From contig NC_063261.1 of the NCBI RefSeq assembly GCF_019578655.1, positions 16,668,216-16,732,215 on the forward strand: 64,000 bases of DNA. The letters run 5' to 3'. Of the stretch, positions 1-12,009 are shown piece after piece (position 1 is the first letter of the stretch; each line of letters opens with the position of its first letter). The DNA is from Ricinus communis. Its lineage: Eukaryota > Streptophyta > Magnoliopsida > Malpighiales > Euphorbiaceae. The notes under the pieces were generated by a model, which made no database searches, was not told where the DNA came from, and saw only the letters and a program-made list of their open reading frames with translations. A program made the translations under genes and the position numbers.

Positions 1-303
1 ATATGGTGATATGGAACCTAAAAGTTTAAATGACCATAGGTCCAATACTGTCACTCTCTGGTGTCTACGCCCACATGTGATGACGTACCACTGGCATAAG
101 TGAAGAGAGCTATTCCATGAACTCATAATACCAGCAGGGTCATTAGTTATTTTGGACTTGATTTCTAACAAAGCTAGTCGATCTGTCTCATTATTCCTGA
201 GGATGGCAGAGGCCAGCAAGCTAAAGCACAAGAAATGGAAAAAGGCAATAAGGAGTCCGAAGGATGGCAAAAATATTAGCAAACTTCTGTTAGAAAATCC
301 CAT
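1..303 (-). pseudogene. 5' end of an LRR receptor-like kinase copy (truncated by window edge, frameshifted)
   Basis: Read on the minus strand from an ATG at 303, this gives a hydrophobic leader starting MGFSNRSLL. After a frame change it continues with the LRRNT_2 cap (NETDRLALLEIKSKI, then MSSWNSSLHLCQWY and TCGRRHQRVTVLDL). The same order is seen in the three larger copies in this window, whose leaders start MGLSCRSC. The switch of frame inside the signal peptide breaks the reading frame, so this is called a pseudogene. The rest of the gene would lie to the left of position 1. Family function, if intact: cell-surface immune receptor. The family call is firm; whether the copy is dead depends on the single frameshift being real. 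Confidence 0.8.
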
Positions 304-611
304 TTGTGCAGTTGACAAACTTTCTAAGGGTAGCTCGAGATTACAGGTTACTATTAGTACTCGAGTGGTCGTCTTTGCAGTAGAAAGTTAGATGACAACG
401 TCACAAATGGATAATAGTGTTAAAGTCCTCAATACCCTTACCCAATTAATAATAATAAAATTAATTTCGAGTGGCTATCCGCTAAAATTAGTCAGTTTTC
501 TAAAAGAAAAATTCAAATGAAAACATAAAAATGCTTAGTTGTGCTATTTCTCAAAAACTAAAATATAATTTTTTTTTAATGTTTTCTCAATTATAAAATA
601 ATTATATAATA
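304..611. other. AT-rich sequence upstream of the RLK 5' fragment
   Basis: No coding signal is seen on either strand. This would be the promoter side of the truncated receptor-kinase copy, but the upstream block shared by the other copies is not visible here. Confidence 0.4.
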
Positions 612-899
612 TAAACCAAACACAAACTTTATCATAAATCAATAAGTTATTGAATAGAAATCAATTAGGAACATAAATATGTTATCATATCCTAATAAAT
701 TTAAATTAGAGTCTAAAATAATAGAAAGAATGAAAAAAATAATTATATTATTATATTCTTGTTTTAAATAAACCAAGCATAAACCTAATAACAACCACAC
801 ATAAATTTAGCAAAAACCAATCAGACACAAAGAAAAAAATCAATTAGAAACCATTTAACTTGTTACCATATAATGTTTTAATAAATTTGAATTAGAGTC
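612..899. repeat. Two diverged direct copies of a ~130-bp AT-rich sequence
   Basis: Positions 612-739 and 767-899 (continuing at 2249-2275 beyond the solo LTR) share an ordered series of motifs: AAACCAAxCAxAAAC, ATCAATTAG, then AATAAATTTxAATTAGAGTC and TAAxATAATAGAAAxAATGAA. The second copy is interrupted by the solo LTR exactly after GAGTC. Nature of the repeat unknown. Confidence 0.55.
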
Positions 900-2248
900 T
901 GATAGTGTGCATTTTATGCATACTAATTATCATATTTTCTTAGTTATTATTAAGTATTTATGCTTAATTTTGGATCTTAAATGTGATTATTGATTTTTAT
1001 ATTAGAGAGAACGTATTGATGCAACATGAAGCCAAAAGGATGATATTTGATGAGTTTTCATAAAGATTGATGCTTTGGAGAGTTTTGGATAAAATGGAGA
1101 AAAGATGGCAGAAGATCTTTTTAGTTAGAGCGTGCTCACTACGTATTCCAGAAATCTGAATTTGTGGAAAGAGGCTTAAAGTGATATTATTTTCCATGTG
1201 GCTTTTTAATTCGTTTTTGGGAGTATTTATTTACTAAAAACTCCTTAGTACTTAAGGTTATTTTAGGAATGAATGATTCTTTTTTTAGACATAACTTATA
1301 TTATTTCTTATTGGGCAAGTTTTTCCATTTGAAAAAAAAAACTTAGGAGATATATCAGTTTTTTTTAGGGTTAGAGAGTGAAAAGGGAGGCTGCAGACAA
1401 TTTTCTTCTTCCTCTCATCTATTGTTTTAGCTTTCTTCTTTGCTTTATTTTTTTTTATAACAATTATATGTGGCTGAACTCTTTTCTTTCCAACTCAAGG
1501 TTAATTAAGATTTGAATTCATATGGGTTGTGAGATTTAATTGTGCTTCATTATTTTCTCAAATTTATTAATATTCATGTATCTTCTATGTCTATTAGGAA
1601 TTATATTTTGTTGGTTGTATAAAAAGGCCTATTACCCAATTATCAATATAGTCTATGCCAAATTAGAATATTAAATCCGTAATTGTTTAATTATTCTAAT
1701 GATTAGTGGTAGAATAACATACCCATGTTATGTGGATACATGATCTAGTCTAAATGAATTCATCTTATGTATTTGTTGACTAGAATTGGATTTCTCTAGA
1801 TTGCATTGCTATTGGTAAATTAAATATTAGAAGCTTTTCTAGGGTTGTTTATTTAATAAGAGAATTAATCAAATAGCTTCCCTTGATTAATGAAAATTTA
1901 AGGAGAAATTAGGTTGTTAGAGCTTCTCAACAACTATAACCAATTTATTAATGGATTTGGAAATTATATTTGCATCAATGATCAATTCAACGAATTAAAA
2001 CTGAGATTATACCTTGGGTTGGAGTTTTCTCATATTGATTTATCTTCTCAAATTTCATTATTGCTTCTAATTGATTTTAGTTTAAATTGTTTTGATTCCA
2101 AATTTAAAATCCCCCCTAATTTTATTTGAATTTTGTTAAAGAAATAAATCTTACCAATCTCTGTGGATTCGACCCTACTTGTCACTATTTACAAGTTGTT
2201 TTTATTTAAAGAGTAGGAATTTATTTTTGTTGGATTTGACACCCACTA
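900..2248 (+). mobile_element. Solo LTR of a large Ty3/gypsy element (Tat/Athila-like)
   Basis: Starts TGATAGTGTGCATTTTATGC and ends near CACTA, partly complementary to the start. The last 120 bp carry the CTCTGTGGATTCGACCCT and TTGGATTTGACACCCA signature seen at the 3' end of many plant Tat/Athila-type LTRs. GAGTC flanks it on both sides (895-899 and 2249-2253) as a 5-bp target duplication. No PBS, PPT or coding region is attached, so it is a solo LTR left by LTR-LTR recombination. Length about 1.35 kb. The clade call rests on remembered family signatures. Confidence 0.7.
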
Positions 2249-2329
2249 GAGTCTAAGATAATAGAAATAATGAAGAGCTATAGTATTTTGAGTAATATTC
2301 ATATGATTGTTGATGTTTTTTCTTAAGTA

Positions 2330-3160
2330 AATTCAGTCAAATGACTTAATTGATAACTAACATTCTTAATTTAGTCTTTAAATTTATTATTAAGTATCAA
2401 TTTCATCTAGCCTTAAATTTTTATTAATTCATTTTATTTTTAAAATGATTTAATTTAGTTTCTAGAAGAAATAGTTAAAACTTATACTTTTAGGTTCCCT
2501 AATTTAATTTCAATAAACAGAAATCAAATCTACTCAAACCAACGCTACTAGTGATGCAGATCGAGCCAACTGAAAAAAGTAAATTTATTTTTATTGAGGA
2601 GTTAAAAGTTATTAAATTTTAGAATAATTGAATCTTAGTTTTTAAAAAAAAATGATTAAATTAATATTTTTAACTCTATTTACTATACAAAACTCTATAA
2701 GCTTTAATTCGGTGTTTAAGAAAAGATTTTACTCTCTATTTCCCATTTCATTATTTAATTTATTTTCTTTTTCTCATTTTATTTTTTATAATTACTTCCT
2801 CATATTTTCTTAGTGAAAAAAACATTCAATTAAATAACAAAATATTGATCACTATAAAAATTAAACTACTCCACTCTATAAAATGACAAACCAAACAACG
2901 TCGCTCGATATCAACATCTCTCGGCCTCTGTCACTAGCAGTGTTGGTTTGGGTAGATTTGATTTCTTTTTTTTGTAATTAAATCAGAGAATCTAAAAATA
3001 TAAGTTTTAATTATTTCTTCTATAAACTAAAACTAAATCATTTTAAAAATAAAATTAATTGATAAAAATTAAAGTTTGGATGAAACTGATACTTAATAAT
3101 AGGACTAAATAAAAGTTTTAGTTATCAATTAAGTCCTTTGACTGAATTGACCAACAAAAG
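2330..3160. mobile_element. Foldback-type element with ~235-bp terminal inverted repeats
   Basis: The left arm (about 2330-2565) and right arm (about 2920-3160) are imperfect inverted copies. Both contain, in mirrored order, TTCAGTCAAA, ACTTAATTGATAACTAA, ATTATTAAGTATCA, TTTTAAAATGATTTA, AAATCAAATCTAC and CAAACCAACxCTxCTAGTGA. The centre (about 350 bp) is AT-rich with no coding potential. Long TIRs and no transposase suggest a non-autonomous Mutator-like or foldback element. Exact ends and target duplication were not resolved. Confidence 0.65.
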
Positions 3161-3295
3161 AAAAAAAAGATGGAGGGATATAATAGTTGACAGAAACAAA
3201 CGTTAAGGGGTAATTACTTCACTTTCGAAAATGTAGGGTTGGACTTGTAAATTATGGCAATCTTCAAGGGGGTAATAGTAATTTTTCCTTACATA

Positions 3296-3690
3296 TATTG
3301 GATTATGTTCGTTGTAATAATTTAAGTTTGCTTCATTGGCAATAGGATTATGCTTAAATCTGAAGTTTGGCAAAGATAAGGAAGCTTAATTATGACTTAA
3401 ATCAGATCAGATGATTTGCAAAGTAGTACACAATAAACTTTTGAAGCTATGCACTTCAGATTAGCTGCAAAATAATTAAGTCACAGACATATTTCAAAAC
3501 AAAAATGCTGGTGTGAAATTTTATTTCAATTTATACACTAAAATCATCATATGACCAATAAGGTAAAACACTAGAAGAAAAACATCAGACAGATAAATGC
3601 TAGGGAAAAGAAAATTCTCAACGATCATCTTATGCTTCTTATCCACCAGCATTTCACAACCGACCCGTCAATCTTGTGCACCTGACCTGA
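3296..3690 (-). repeat. RLK 3'-flanking block, copy a
   Basis: Sequence downstream of receptor-kinase copy 1 recurs downstream of other copies, at 22258-22436, 51320-51800 and 61905-62460. Shared motifs include TTGGCAATAGGATTATGC, GAAGCTATGCACTTCAGAT, GACCAATAA, GAAAATTCTCAACGA and AATCTTGTGCACCTGA. The part nearest the stop codon is probably 3' UTR. Its presence shows the duplicated unit extended beyond the coding region. Confidence 0.7.
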
Positions 3691-3833
3691 GATGAAGAAA
3701 GAGAATAATCAAAGTTTTTTATGCATTATCTATGCCTTACTAGAATTTGATTCTATAATCAGAATAAATTGTTCCTCTGTGTAAGAGCAATTTTATTAAT
3801 TAGAATCTTAACATACAGCATTATTATTTATAC

Positions 3834-6800
3834 CTACTGCAGGGTTCTTGAATCCTCTCTCTGTCTGGGTAATCGCGTACCCAGAAATCTGTTTCTGACA
3901 GAAGATAGTTGAGCAAGAACATCACTGATATTCATGCGCTCTTGTGGTGATTCTGCAGAACAGGATATTCCAATTTCAAATATTGGGGTTAAGCACTCGA
4001 TAAGTTTGTCTTTTCTCCTGTTCCTCATGTCTCGCTGATGATTCGATGTTGCATCTTCACTGAGCTGCACTCGAAGCATGCAGGGATCTATAATCTTTGT
4101 CACTTGTTCAGGCAACGCTCCCTTGACAAAATTGTGAAGGCTTAATCCCTCTGTAAACATGTCGTGAGTAGGCCTTTTTCCTGTGAACATCTCCAGCAAG
4201 AGGATGCCAAAGCTGAATATGTCACCGGACGTTGATATGTTGCTTCCCAAGCCATACTCTGGAAAACACACATCACAATATCGTTAAGTGGATTTTTTGC
4301 TTAGTTAATTATCAAATATAACTAATTCCTACAGAAAAATAGAGGGGGAAAACTAGGAATCATAGACTTCTACAGTAAGTTATCTTGACACTAAGCGTGA
4401 GCGGAAGAGAGGCTGGATTCTTTCCTGTTGTCTCAATCCATTTCTGACTGCTATAACTACTGATATGTGTCGCTTGTCATATAATCAAATAAATAAATTA
4501 TACTATGACTTACTACATGTGCATGTTCATAATTTAAATTTTAATGGTGTCATAGAGAGTGTATATATATAGTTACCTGGAGGACAATAGCCAATAGTTC
4601 CTCTGGCTCCAACAGAGTTGGATTGATTTGTGCAAAAGTCGATGTTTCCATCCTGAAGGAACTTGACTAATCCAAAATCACTTACATGTCCACTCATCTC
4701 TTTGTCAAGAAGAAGATTACTCGGTTTCGGATCACAATGAACAATTGTTGTTCCAGAATGACAATGAAGATACTCTAGTGCACATGCAACATCAATGGCA
4801 ATATTTAATCTCTGCACAATGTTTAAGGTCCTTGGCACTTCATCTAATCCAAGAGTTGGACTTGGATGCAACCAATCATCCAAGTTCCCATTATCCATGA
4901 ATTCGTAAACCAAAGCTTTGAAATCATTACCGCGATAATCAACTCCTGAACAAGCAGTAAGTACCTTCACAAGATTTCGATGTCTGACGTTCCTTAACAC
5001 CTCGCATTCAGCTAGAAAACTCTTTGAAGCTCCTCGACGCATAAGGTTAAGCACTTTCACTGCAATAACCATTCCATCCTGTTCAAGGATCCCTTTGTAT
5101 ACAGTCCCAAAGCCACCTGAACCAATTAAATTATCTGAAGAAAATCCATTTGTAGCCTTAAGGAGATTCTGATAAGACAACCGCAATAGAGCATTCTCAA
5201 AAGAACTCGATGTGGATTCTCGTTTGCTCTTTCGTAACCGCCAAATAGATAAACAAGTAAGCACCAGCGCTGCAGCTACTGCGGCGGAAACTAAATAGAT
5301 TACTCTCTCCAACTTTACTCTATGTCTCCTTTTCGGTTGTTCAGACTAGGACTCAGGTAGGCCAAACTCACGAATGCCACCGCATAGATTTTTATTTCCT
5401 TCTATTGATGTTGCACTTGCAATCTTGAAAATGCCTTCTATGGGTACCGTACCTTCACAACCATCATAAGATATATTGTTGTTAGAATGGTTCCAAATTT
5501 AGTTTAAATAAATCTATTAAATTGAATTGTGTAAAGAAGAATTTTGAATCTTGCCTGACAAATTGTTGTGAGAAAGATTCAATTGTTGAATGCTTCCCAA
5601 TGAACTTAAAGTTGAAGGAATAGACCCTTGAAACAAATTGTGACTCATGTCTAACTGTTCGAGACTTTCACAACTGCCAAGACCACTGGGGATCTCACCT
5701 GATAACATGTTGTATTCAAGGGCTAGCGAACCTAGCTGTTTCAAGTTTCCCACTTCATTGGGAAGGGAACCATACAAACGATTGTTTGATAAATCAAGAG
5801 ATACTGATAAAGAGGAAAGTTCAAAAAGTCTCCGAGGTATGAGACCAGTAAGATTGTTATTGGAAAGATCTAATATTAGCAAAGATTTGCAATTCGCAAG
5901 ACTTGAAGGGATCATGCCTTGAAGATTATTATAATATAAAAGAATATGAATCAAATTTATCAAGTTTCCAAGAGAGGATGGAATACTTCCCGAAAAATTG
6001 TTATCGTGCATATAAAGTTCTCGTAGATTCTTAAGCTTTCCAATGCTGGAAGGAATTGTACCTGACAGTTTGTTACTTGATACAGACAAAATAGTCAAGT
6101 TAACAAGAAACTCTATTCCAGCTGGTAAGTTTCCATGTATTTGATTATCATTTAGGGCAAGTAGCTCGAGCTTCTTCGAGAAGTTGCTAAGGTGTTCAGG
6201 CAGCTTCCCTCCAAAGTTATTGTCGTTTATGTTTAATAGTCTTAAAGCAGTAGCATTAGTCAAATCTGAAAGAAACTTCAAGTCGTTAGTCCTCCCACCG
6301 CCTAAATGATTCCCTGCAATGCCTAAGAAAAACATTTTGTTCAACTTTTCAAGAGAAGGGACTGTTCCGGTAAGACTATTTTGGTTCAGTTGAAGGATTT
6401 CTAGATTTGAGGCATTGGAAATTGAGGTTGGAATGGATCCAGTGAATTGATTTTGCCCAATGGAAAAGAAATTGAGGTGTGGAAGAGAGATGACTAAGGT
6501 CATTGGAAGAGTGCCATGTAAGTGATTGATTCCCACATCTATACTTTCAATCGAAGAGAGATTGAAGATTGAAGAAGGAATGTTTCCCGAAAACTGATTA
6601 TCATACAATGTTAAAATTCTTAGATTCATCAATCGGCCAAAGGATTCAGGTAGAACCCCATGCAACTTATTTCGATATGCGGAGAATGTATCAATGGATG
6701 ATAGATTCCTAAGAGATTGAGGGATAGTTCCTATCAGATTGTTCTTTCCCAAAAAGAAATATTCAAGCTTCATCAAGGAAGTAAGCTCCTCGGGGATTTC

Positions 6801-7319
6801 CCCTACCAGGTTGTTCCCATCTAAGTATAAATATACAAGATTAGAACAAGCTGATATGTTGGAAGGAATTTCACCACTAATCGAATTATTGTAAAGTGAT
6901 AAGCTTTGGAGTCTACGCAAATGGCCAATCTGAGGAGGGATTTCATAACTGAAGCTATTATTTTCAAGATACAACTCTCTTAAAAAGCTTAAATTGCCAA
7001 CATACGGTGATATGGAACCTGAAAGTTTGAGGGAACTTAGGTCTAACCTTGTCACCCTTTGATGTCTCCGGCTACAAGTGATGCCATACCACTTGCAGAA
7101 ATGAAGAGACCTATTCCATGAACTCACGACCCCAAGTGGATCGTCGGTTATCTTGTCCTTGAAGTCCAGCAATGCTAGTCGATCTGTCTGATTGTTGGCA
7201 TTGCCAATGGCAAAGGTTGCTGATAATACAGTGAAGGACAGGAGATGAATAATAGCAACAAGAAGTCTACACAAGGATGAAAAATATAGTGAGAAACAAC
7301 TCCTGCAAGAAAGCCCCAT
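3834..7319 (-). pseudogene. LRR receptor-like kinase copy 1, subfamily XII type, broken by in-frame stops
   Basis: Starts at the ATG at 7319 (MGLSCRSC leader, then LRRNT_2 cap NQTDRLALLDFKDKI and about 20 LRRs). A transmembrane stretch (VSAAVAAALVLTCL) and a Ser/Thr kinase follow: P-loop GSGGFG, Lys in IAVKV, catalytic loop HCDPKPSN, DFG. A GT-AG intron (4259-4576, 318 bp) splits codon E of PPEYGLG; the last exon is 3834-4258. The overall frame is kept, but stops occur at 5517-5519, 5514-5516 and 5499-5501 between the last LRR and the membrane segment, with TAG at 5346-5348. The loop reads HCD (non-RD, typical of immune receptors) and has Pro where the other copies have Leu. Family role: plasma-membrane pattern recognition. 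As written it cannot make a full receptor. Confidence 0.88.
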
Positions 7320-7441
7320 TTATACAGTTTCTTTGTAAGGTGGATCTAGGTTTAGTTAATTAAATGGCCATTGGTTTTGAGAGGAGGAGGGAAAAATCTG
7401 GATTAGAAACTTACTAGCTTGATAGTTCATGTCCATATGCC

Positions 7442-7449
7442 TATTTATA
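7442..7449 (-). promoter_or_regulatory. Likely TATA box of RLK copy 1
   Basis: TATAAATA on the minus strand, about 123 bp upstream of the ATG at 7319. The position is plausible for a plant core promoter with a short 5' UTR. Confidence 0.5.
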
Positions 7450-7640
7450 GGAAATGGGTTTTATTTTTTTTAATAAAAACAATCAAAATACTTCAAAGTA
7501 ATTATAGGAGTTAAGAATTCTTATATGTGTTCCTATCAGAAGAGCATGTTTTTTGGATTAAGATAGATAATGATAACGTTTGTATAATTTTAATCATTAA
7601 TGTTTGGTTATATGAGCATGTAGACATTGTGAATGTGGCT

Positions 7641-7694
7641 ATTGGCATAACCATACATTTGGTCATCTCTAAAGTAAATGGCGGATGGAAGGGG
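7641..7694 (-). promoter_or_regulatory. Conserved RLK upstream block, copy 1
   Basis: About 50 bp recurring upstream of the receptor kinases (also 33868-33915, 55501-55550 and 55996-56056). On the plus strand it reads GGCATAACCATACATTTGG then TCATCTCTAAAGTAAATGGC and GGATGGAAGGGG. It lies about 320 bp before the ATG. The W-box core present in two other copies is mutated here (GTAAA instead of GTCAA). Confidence 0.5.
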
Positions 7695-8035
7695 TTAGTT
7701 GTCATGGATTTGTCAATATTGCACTCAATTGTATATATATTAGTTGAATAAGAAATAAGAAATGATTCCGAAGATATAAAAATGAAAGCAGTAACTTTCA
7801 GTTAAACATTAGTTTTCTTTTTTAATTTTTATTTTTTGTGATCTACTAAACTATGATTGTATTAAAAGTAAACAAGATTTAACATTTAATCTATGCAACT
7901 CCAGAAAGTAAGCTAATTTTTATTGGTTTGGAAGGGAACAAACACTAGCTTGAGAGGTTGGATTTTAAGATACTAGCTTGGCAGTTCATTTCATGTTGGG
8001 GATGCATATTTCTAGGATGGCAAGGGTTTCTTTTA

Positions 8036-9720
8036 TAATATAAATTCAATAGACTCTTTATATTTTATTCTATATTTTATTTTTATTTCTATAAATATTA
8101 GCCCTAATGAGACCAACAATCCAAACCTTTACTGATTTACAATTACCAAGGGTAAACAATTGTAATTTGCAAAGGGTTTGATATTGGTATAACTTACAAA
8201 ATATGGATCTCCATATTGTAAAAGCGTATAGGCTTTTATAATGTCTCTTTATTACATTATAAATTATAAATTTTCTATTTTAACTTGTTTTGATATGTAT
8301 GTATATTTTAATAATATTTTTTATTTTATTTTTAATTAATCTTTTATTAATAAAATAAAATAAAAATAAATAAAAAGAAAAGAATATAATTTTTTAAAAA
8401 ATAAGAGAAAGAAATAATAATTTCCTCCCTCCTTAGATTTAAGGAGAGAATGTGGCTCTTAAAAGCATCTCCAATGTACTCTTTATTTACATCAAACTCT
8501 TTATTTTAAAGAGTCATATCATAAAATAACACTCAAATGTACTATTTATTCTTTAAATATAAAATAGAGACTTGATTTGACTTTCAATATATTTTTATTT
8601 TTTATTTTATATTTAATAAATACATTACAAATTTCTATTGATTAATTAATATTTGTAATTCTCGTTTTTCTATTGGTAAAAGTTAAAATAAGAAAAAGAA
8701 ATTAAAACTATTAATGCTTATAGAAACAAAAATAAAATAAAGAATAAAATATAAAGAGTCCATTAGACTTAAATAACATATTTTATTCTTTATATCTGAA
8801 TAATCTTTAAAAGATTTTTTGTTATAAAAATTATGCTATTTAAAATAAAGAACACAATTAACGATGCTCCGAGTCATTTTAAGGAAGAGAATAATTTAGG
8901 AAGTCTCTTAGAACATCTCCAATGCATTGTTTATATGTCAAACTCTTTATTTTAAAGAGTTTTACAATAAAATAATATTCTAATATACTTTTTAAAGTCT
9001 TACAATAAAATAACACTCTAATATACTTTTTATTTTTTAAATATAAATTAGAGAGCTGGTTACATATGAAGAGTTAGTTTCACTCTTTACTTTATATTTA
9101 ATAAATACACTACAAACCTCTATGCTTTTGATAATTGATATTTGTAATTTTTGTTTTTCTATTGTAAAAGTTAAGAAGAAAATAAAAAGAAATTAAGACC
9201 ATTAATGCTTATGAAAACAAAAACAAAGTAAAGATTAAAATTTAAAGAGTATTGGACTAAAATAAAAAATTTATTATTTATATTTGAATATTTCTTAAAA
9301 TGCTCTTTAATATAGAAATTATACTCTTTAAGATAAAAAAGACACCATTTTGCATATACTCCCTAAAATAGACAATGAGTATGATTTAAGAGCTTGTTGG
9401 TTTTTATATATTTGAATTTTATCTTAGAGTCATCTTATAAAATAAGATCAATGACTGTTTATTCTTTAAATATAAAATAGAAATTTTACTTTCTACATAT
9501 ATATAGTCAAACTTTACTCTCTATTTAAATTTAATAAATACACTAGAAATTTTATGTACTTAATTAGTAGAAATTTATTATTCTTATTTTTCTATTAGTA
9601 AAAATTAAAAATAGAATAAAAATAACTAAAATTCTAATACCTATAGAAATAAAAATAAAACAAAGAATAAAATATAAAGAGTCTATAAAGTTAAATTTAG
9701 TACAAAACTAACTCAACAAA
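8036..9720. repeat. Cluster of diverged MITE-like copies
   Basis: At least three related AT-rich units. Recurrent motifs are CATCTCCAATG (8466, 8933), AAACTCTTTATTTTAAAGAG, TTTAATAAATACA, TTTGTAATT, and AAATAAAGAATAAAATATAAAGAGT near 8740, 9235 and 9665, with an inverted copy near 8045-8100. GCATCTCCAATG at one end and GATGCTCC at the other (about 8462-8874) suggest short terminal inverted repeats. No coding potential. Unit borders are approximate. Confidence 0.55.
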
Positions 9721-12009
9721 TTTTTTTATCTATCGTTTTTAGTAATTTACCTTAAAACCTAATTCATCAATTTCTTTAACTACATCTCATTATGTGATTG
9801 ATTGTTATTTTAATTAGTTTTTTAACCTTAATAAGAACTAAAGATATTAACCCTAATAGATATTTAAGTTAACCACCGTTAGAAATAAATTTAAATTAAT
9901 TAACCTAACACAATTTACTATAAACCTAACTCATCAAATCTCTTTTCCATGGTTTTCATTAATTCTTATAGTAAACCAAACTCATCAATTTTTCTAGCCA
10001 TATGTTATTAATGTTTGGTTTGTCATTTTAAATGGGTCCCACCATTAAAATTTTGGGTTTAATTGGACTTTTTTGAAAATGCTAAGAATGAAATTAAGAT
10101 AAAATGAAGATTATGGATTTAATTGTCTTTCCCCAGTAGTTTACCTTTTGGCAAAGGGAGAAAATGACTGCATTTCTTTTCTCTGTTTGACTAGTTTATG
10201 ATTTTGGGTCTGGAATTTATAAAATCACAGCTCATGCTTACTGTCAAGCACTTTAAGACTACTAAGCAAAAGTTTCTTGATATTTCATTGTCATTCTTAA
10301 ATAAAGGATGACTGAAATTCCAATTCCCATTTCCTGCTACCCAGCAATGATGGAAATCCACCTCACTTTCCTCATAAATGAATAGCTACTAAACGTACGA
10401 TACTTTTGGTAGGATCAAGCCTCATGTCTTGCAGATAAGATCAACCTATAAAACAAAATTGTCCTCAAAATAATTGACAGAAACTATAATAAAATGAAAA
10501 GAAAAATCGACTAAGAAACTTCATTGATAAATATAGGTCAAGAGTCAATAATGTAAAGTCTACCAACTTTGTAGTAATCAAATTTGATGTTGAAATATGC
10601 CTCAAAGTGAACCAATGGTATAAAGGTAGTTAAGCAGCAAGGAAAGTTCCATATCTTATGAATGAGAAAAGCTTTCAGTCATTTCGAAAATGAATTTAAA
10701 TTATTATTATTATTATTATTATTTTTTTCAAAAACACGTTAGTTCAGTTTGCAAGAAAGAGTATTTTTTAATTTCTGAGATAATGCACCAGACCAATACC
10801 TTGAAGATCACCGGAAAGGAAATAGTTAGATGCCAACGTCCAAAAAGAAAGGCAACAAAATATTAAGTGCTGAATTAAAAAGAAAAGACAAGTTATAGCA
10901 AACAAGAACTTGCTTTCTATTGTCTTATTTAGTTGTATAGTCTTTATTACATGAGCATGCAACTGAGGATTACTCTATAATTTCGTTTTTATCTTTTCAC
11001 GTAATCAAACGGCCAGATCAGATTCTAAACAAGAAATTGACATTAGAAACGACAGAGAACCAGAAAAGGAATTTAGGTTGCTTTCTTTTACATGTGGAGC
11101 TAGTTTGGTTTAGTACATTTACGTATATCAAGAAGATTCATATGTGTTAAGTATTATAGTATTTTGCTTGTGAAGGTTTTTGTGGAGGTCTGAGATTCAT
11201 TTAGAGGTATGTATTGGAGCCTAACCAGACTTGGTCTCTAGCTTATAATTAAGCTGTTTCTACCCCATATTCTTGGTCAATACTGGCTAGCCTTATTTTC
11301 CTCTTTTTTTTTTTTTTTTTGTGTGTGTGTACGGAACTGCATGAATTAATATATAATTGATATATTTCTGTATTCAGGTTAAGAATCTTTCTACAGCCAG
11401 GAGTTTCTTGCAACTGTCCAGGTGAATTTTCAATGAAACTTATGTTCTACCATTCTATTAAGCTTGTAATAAGGAATTTTCACTATTTTTATCCACGTAC
11501 TTTCAAATAAAGGGAAAAAGAATAGTGAGCTGTTTTTCATTGCTCCTATATTGTTTTTGAGAATAGTAACAATCTTCAGTTTCATGATAAGGAAGAAGCA
11601 CATTAAAGAAAAAAAGGCCTAGCAACTAAAAAGATCCACACCTTTTCGACTCCTATCAAAATTTGATCAAATCTTTTTAGGGTTTCTCTTTTCAATTCTA
11701 CTCTAGTTACAATCTTTTGTTGCAATTTTATCCATTTTTTAGAAATTAAACCATTTTATTTTATATTTTATGTGAAGTGACAGCCATGTAAGGTTGCATC
11801 TCATGTGAGATGGCAACCGTGCAAGATTAAATTGAAGAAATTTACTAATTTGCCGTCAATCTTGACTATTTTCTTCATTTTCTTCTCCACCCATCAAACC
11901 CATTTGTAAGGGTCAATTAGTAACCATTTCTAATTTACTCCTACATAAGACAAAATTCTACATAACTACTCAACTGGTGCTGCAAAGGAACCAGACATCT
12001 CGTGAGCAA
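9721..12009. other. AT-rich intergenic stretch, no gene recognised
   Basis: No open frame with recognisable protein similarity. It contains an (ATT)n microsatellite at about 10696-10722 and a poly-T/(GT)n run at about 11304-11330. The 10130-11600 part is less AT-rich than its surroundings and may hold decayed transcribed sequence, but I could not identify it. Confidence 0.4.
10696..10722. repeat. (ATT)n microsatellite
   Basis: About nine tandem ATT units followed by a T run. Confidence 0.85.

Noticed and set aside
152..391. Plus-strand open frame of 79 codons at the left end
   Set aside because: It is the antisense shadow of the receptor-kinase 5' end, which reads with family motifs on the minus strand.
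1914..2129. 71-codon open frame
   Set aside because: Lies inside the solo LTR; AT-rich composition, no family resemblance.
5647..5922. Plus-strand frames opposite the RLK LRR regions (also near 33034, 53494 and 32150)
   Set aside because: Antisense shadows of LRR coding sequence.
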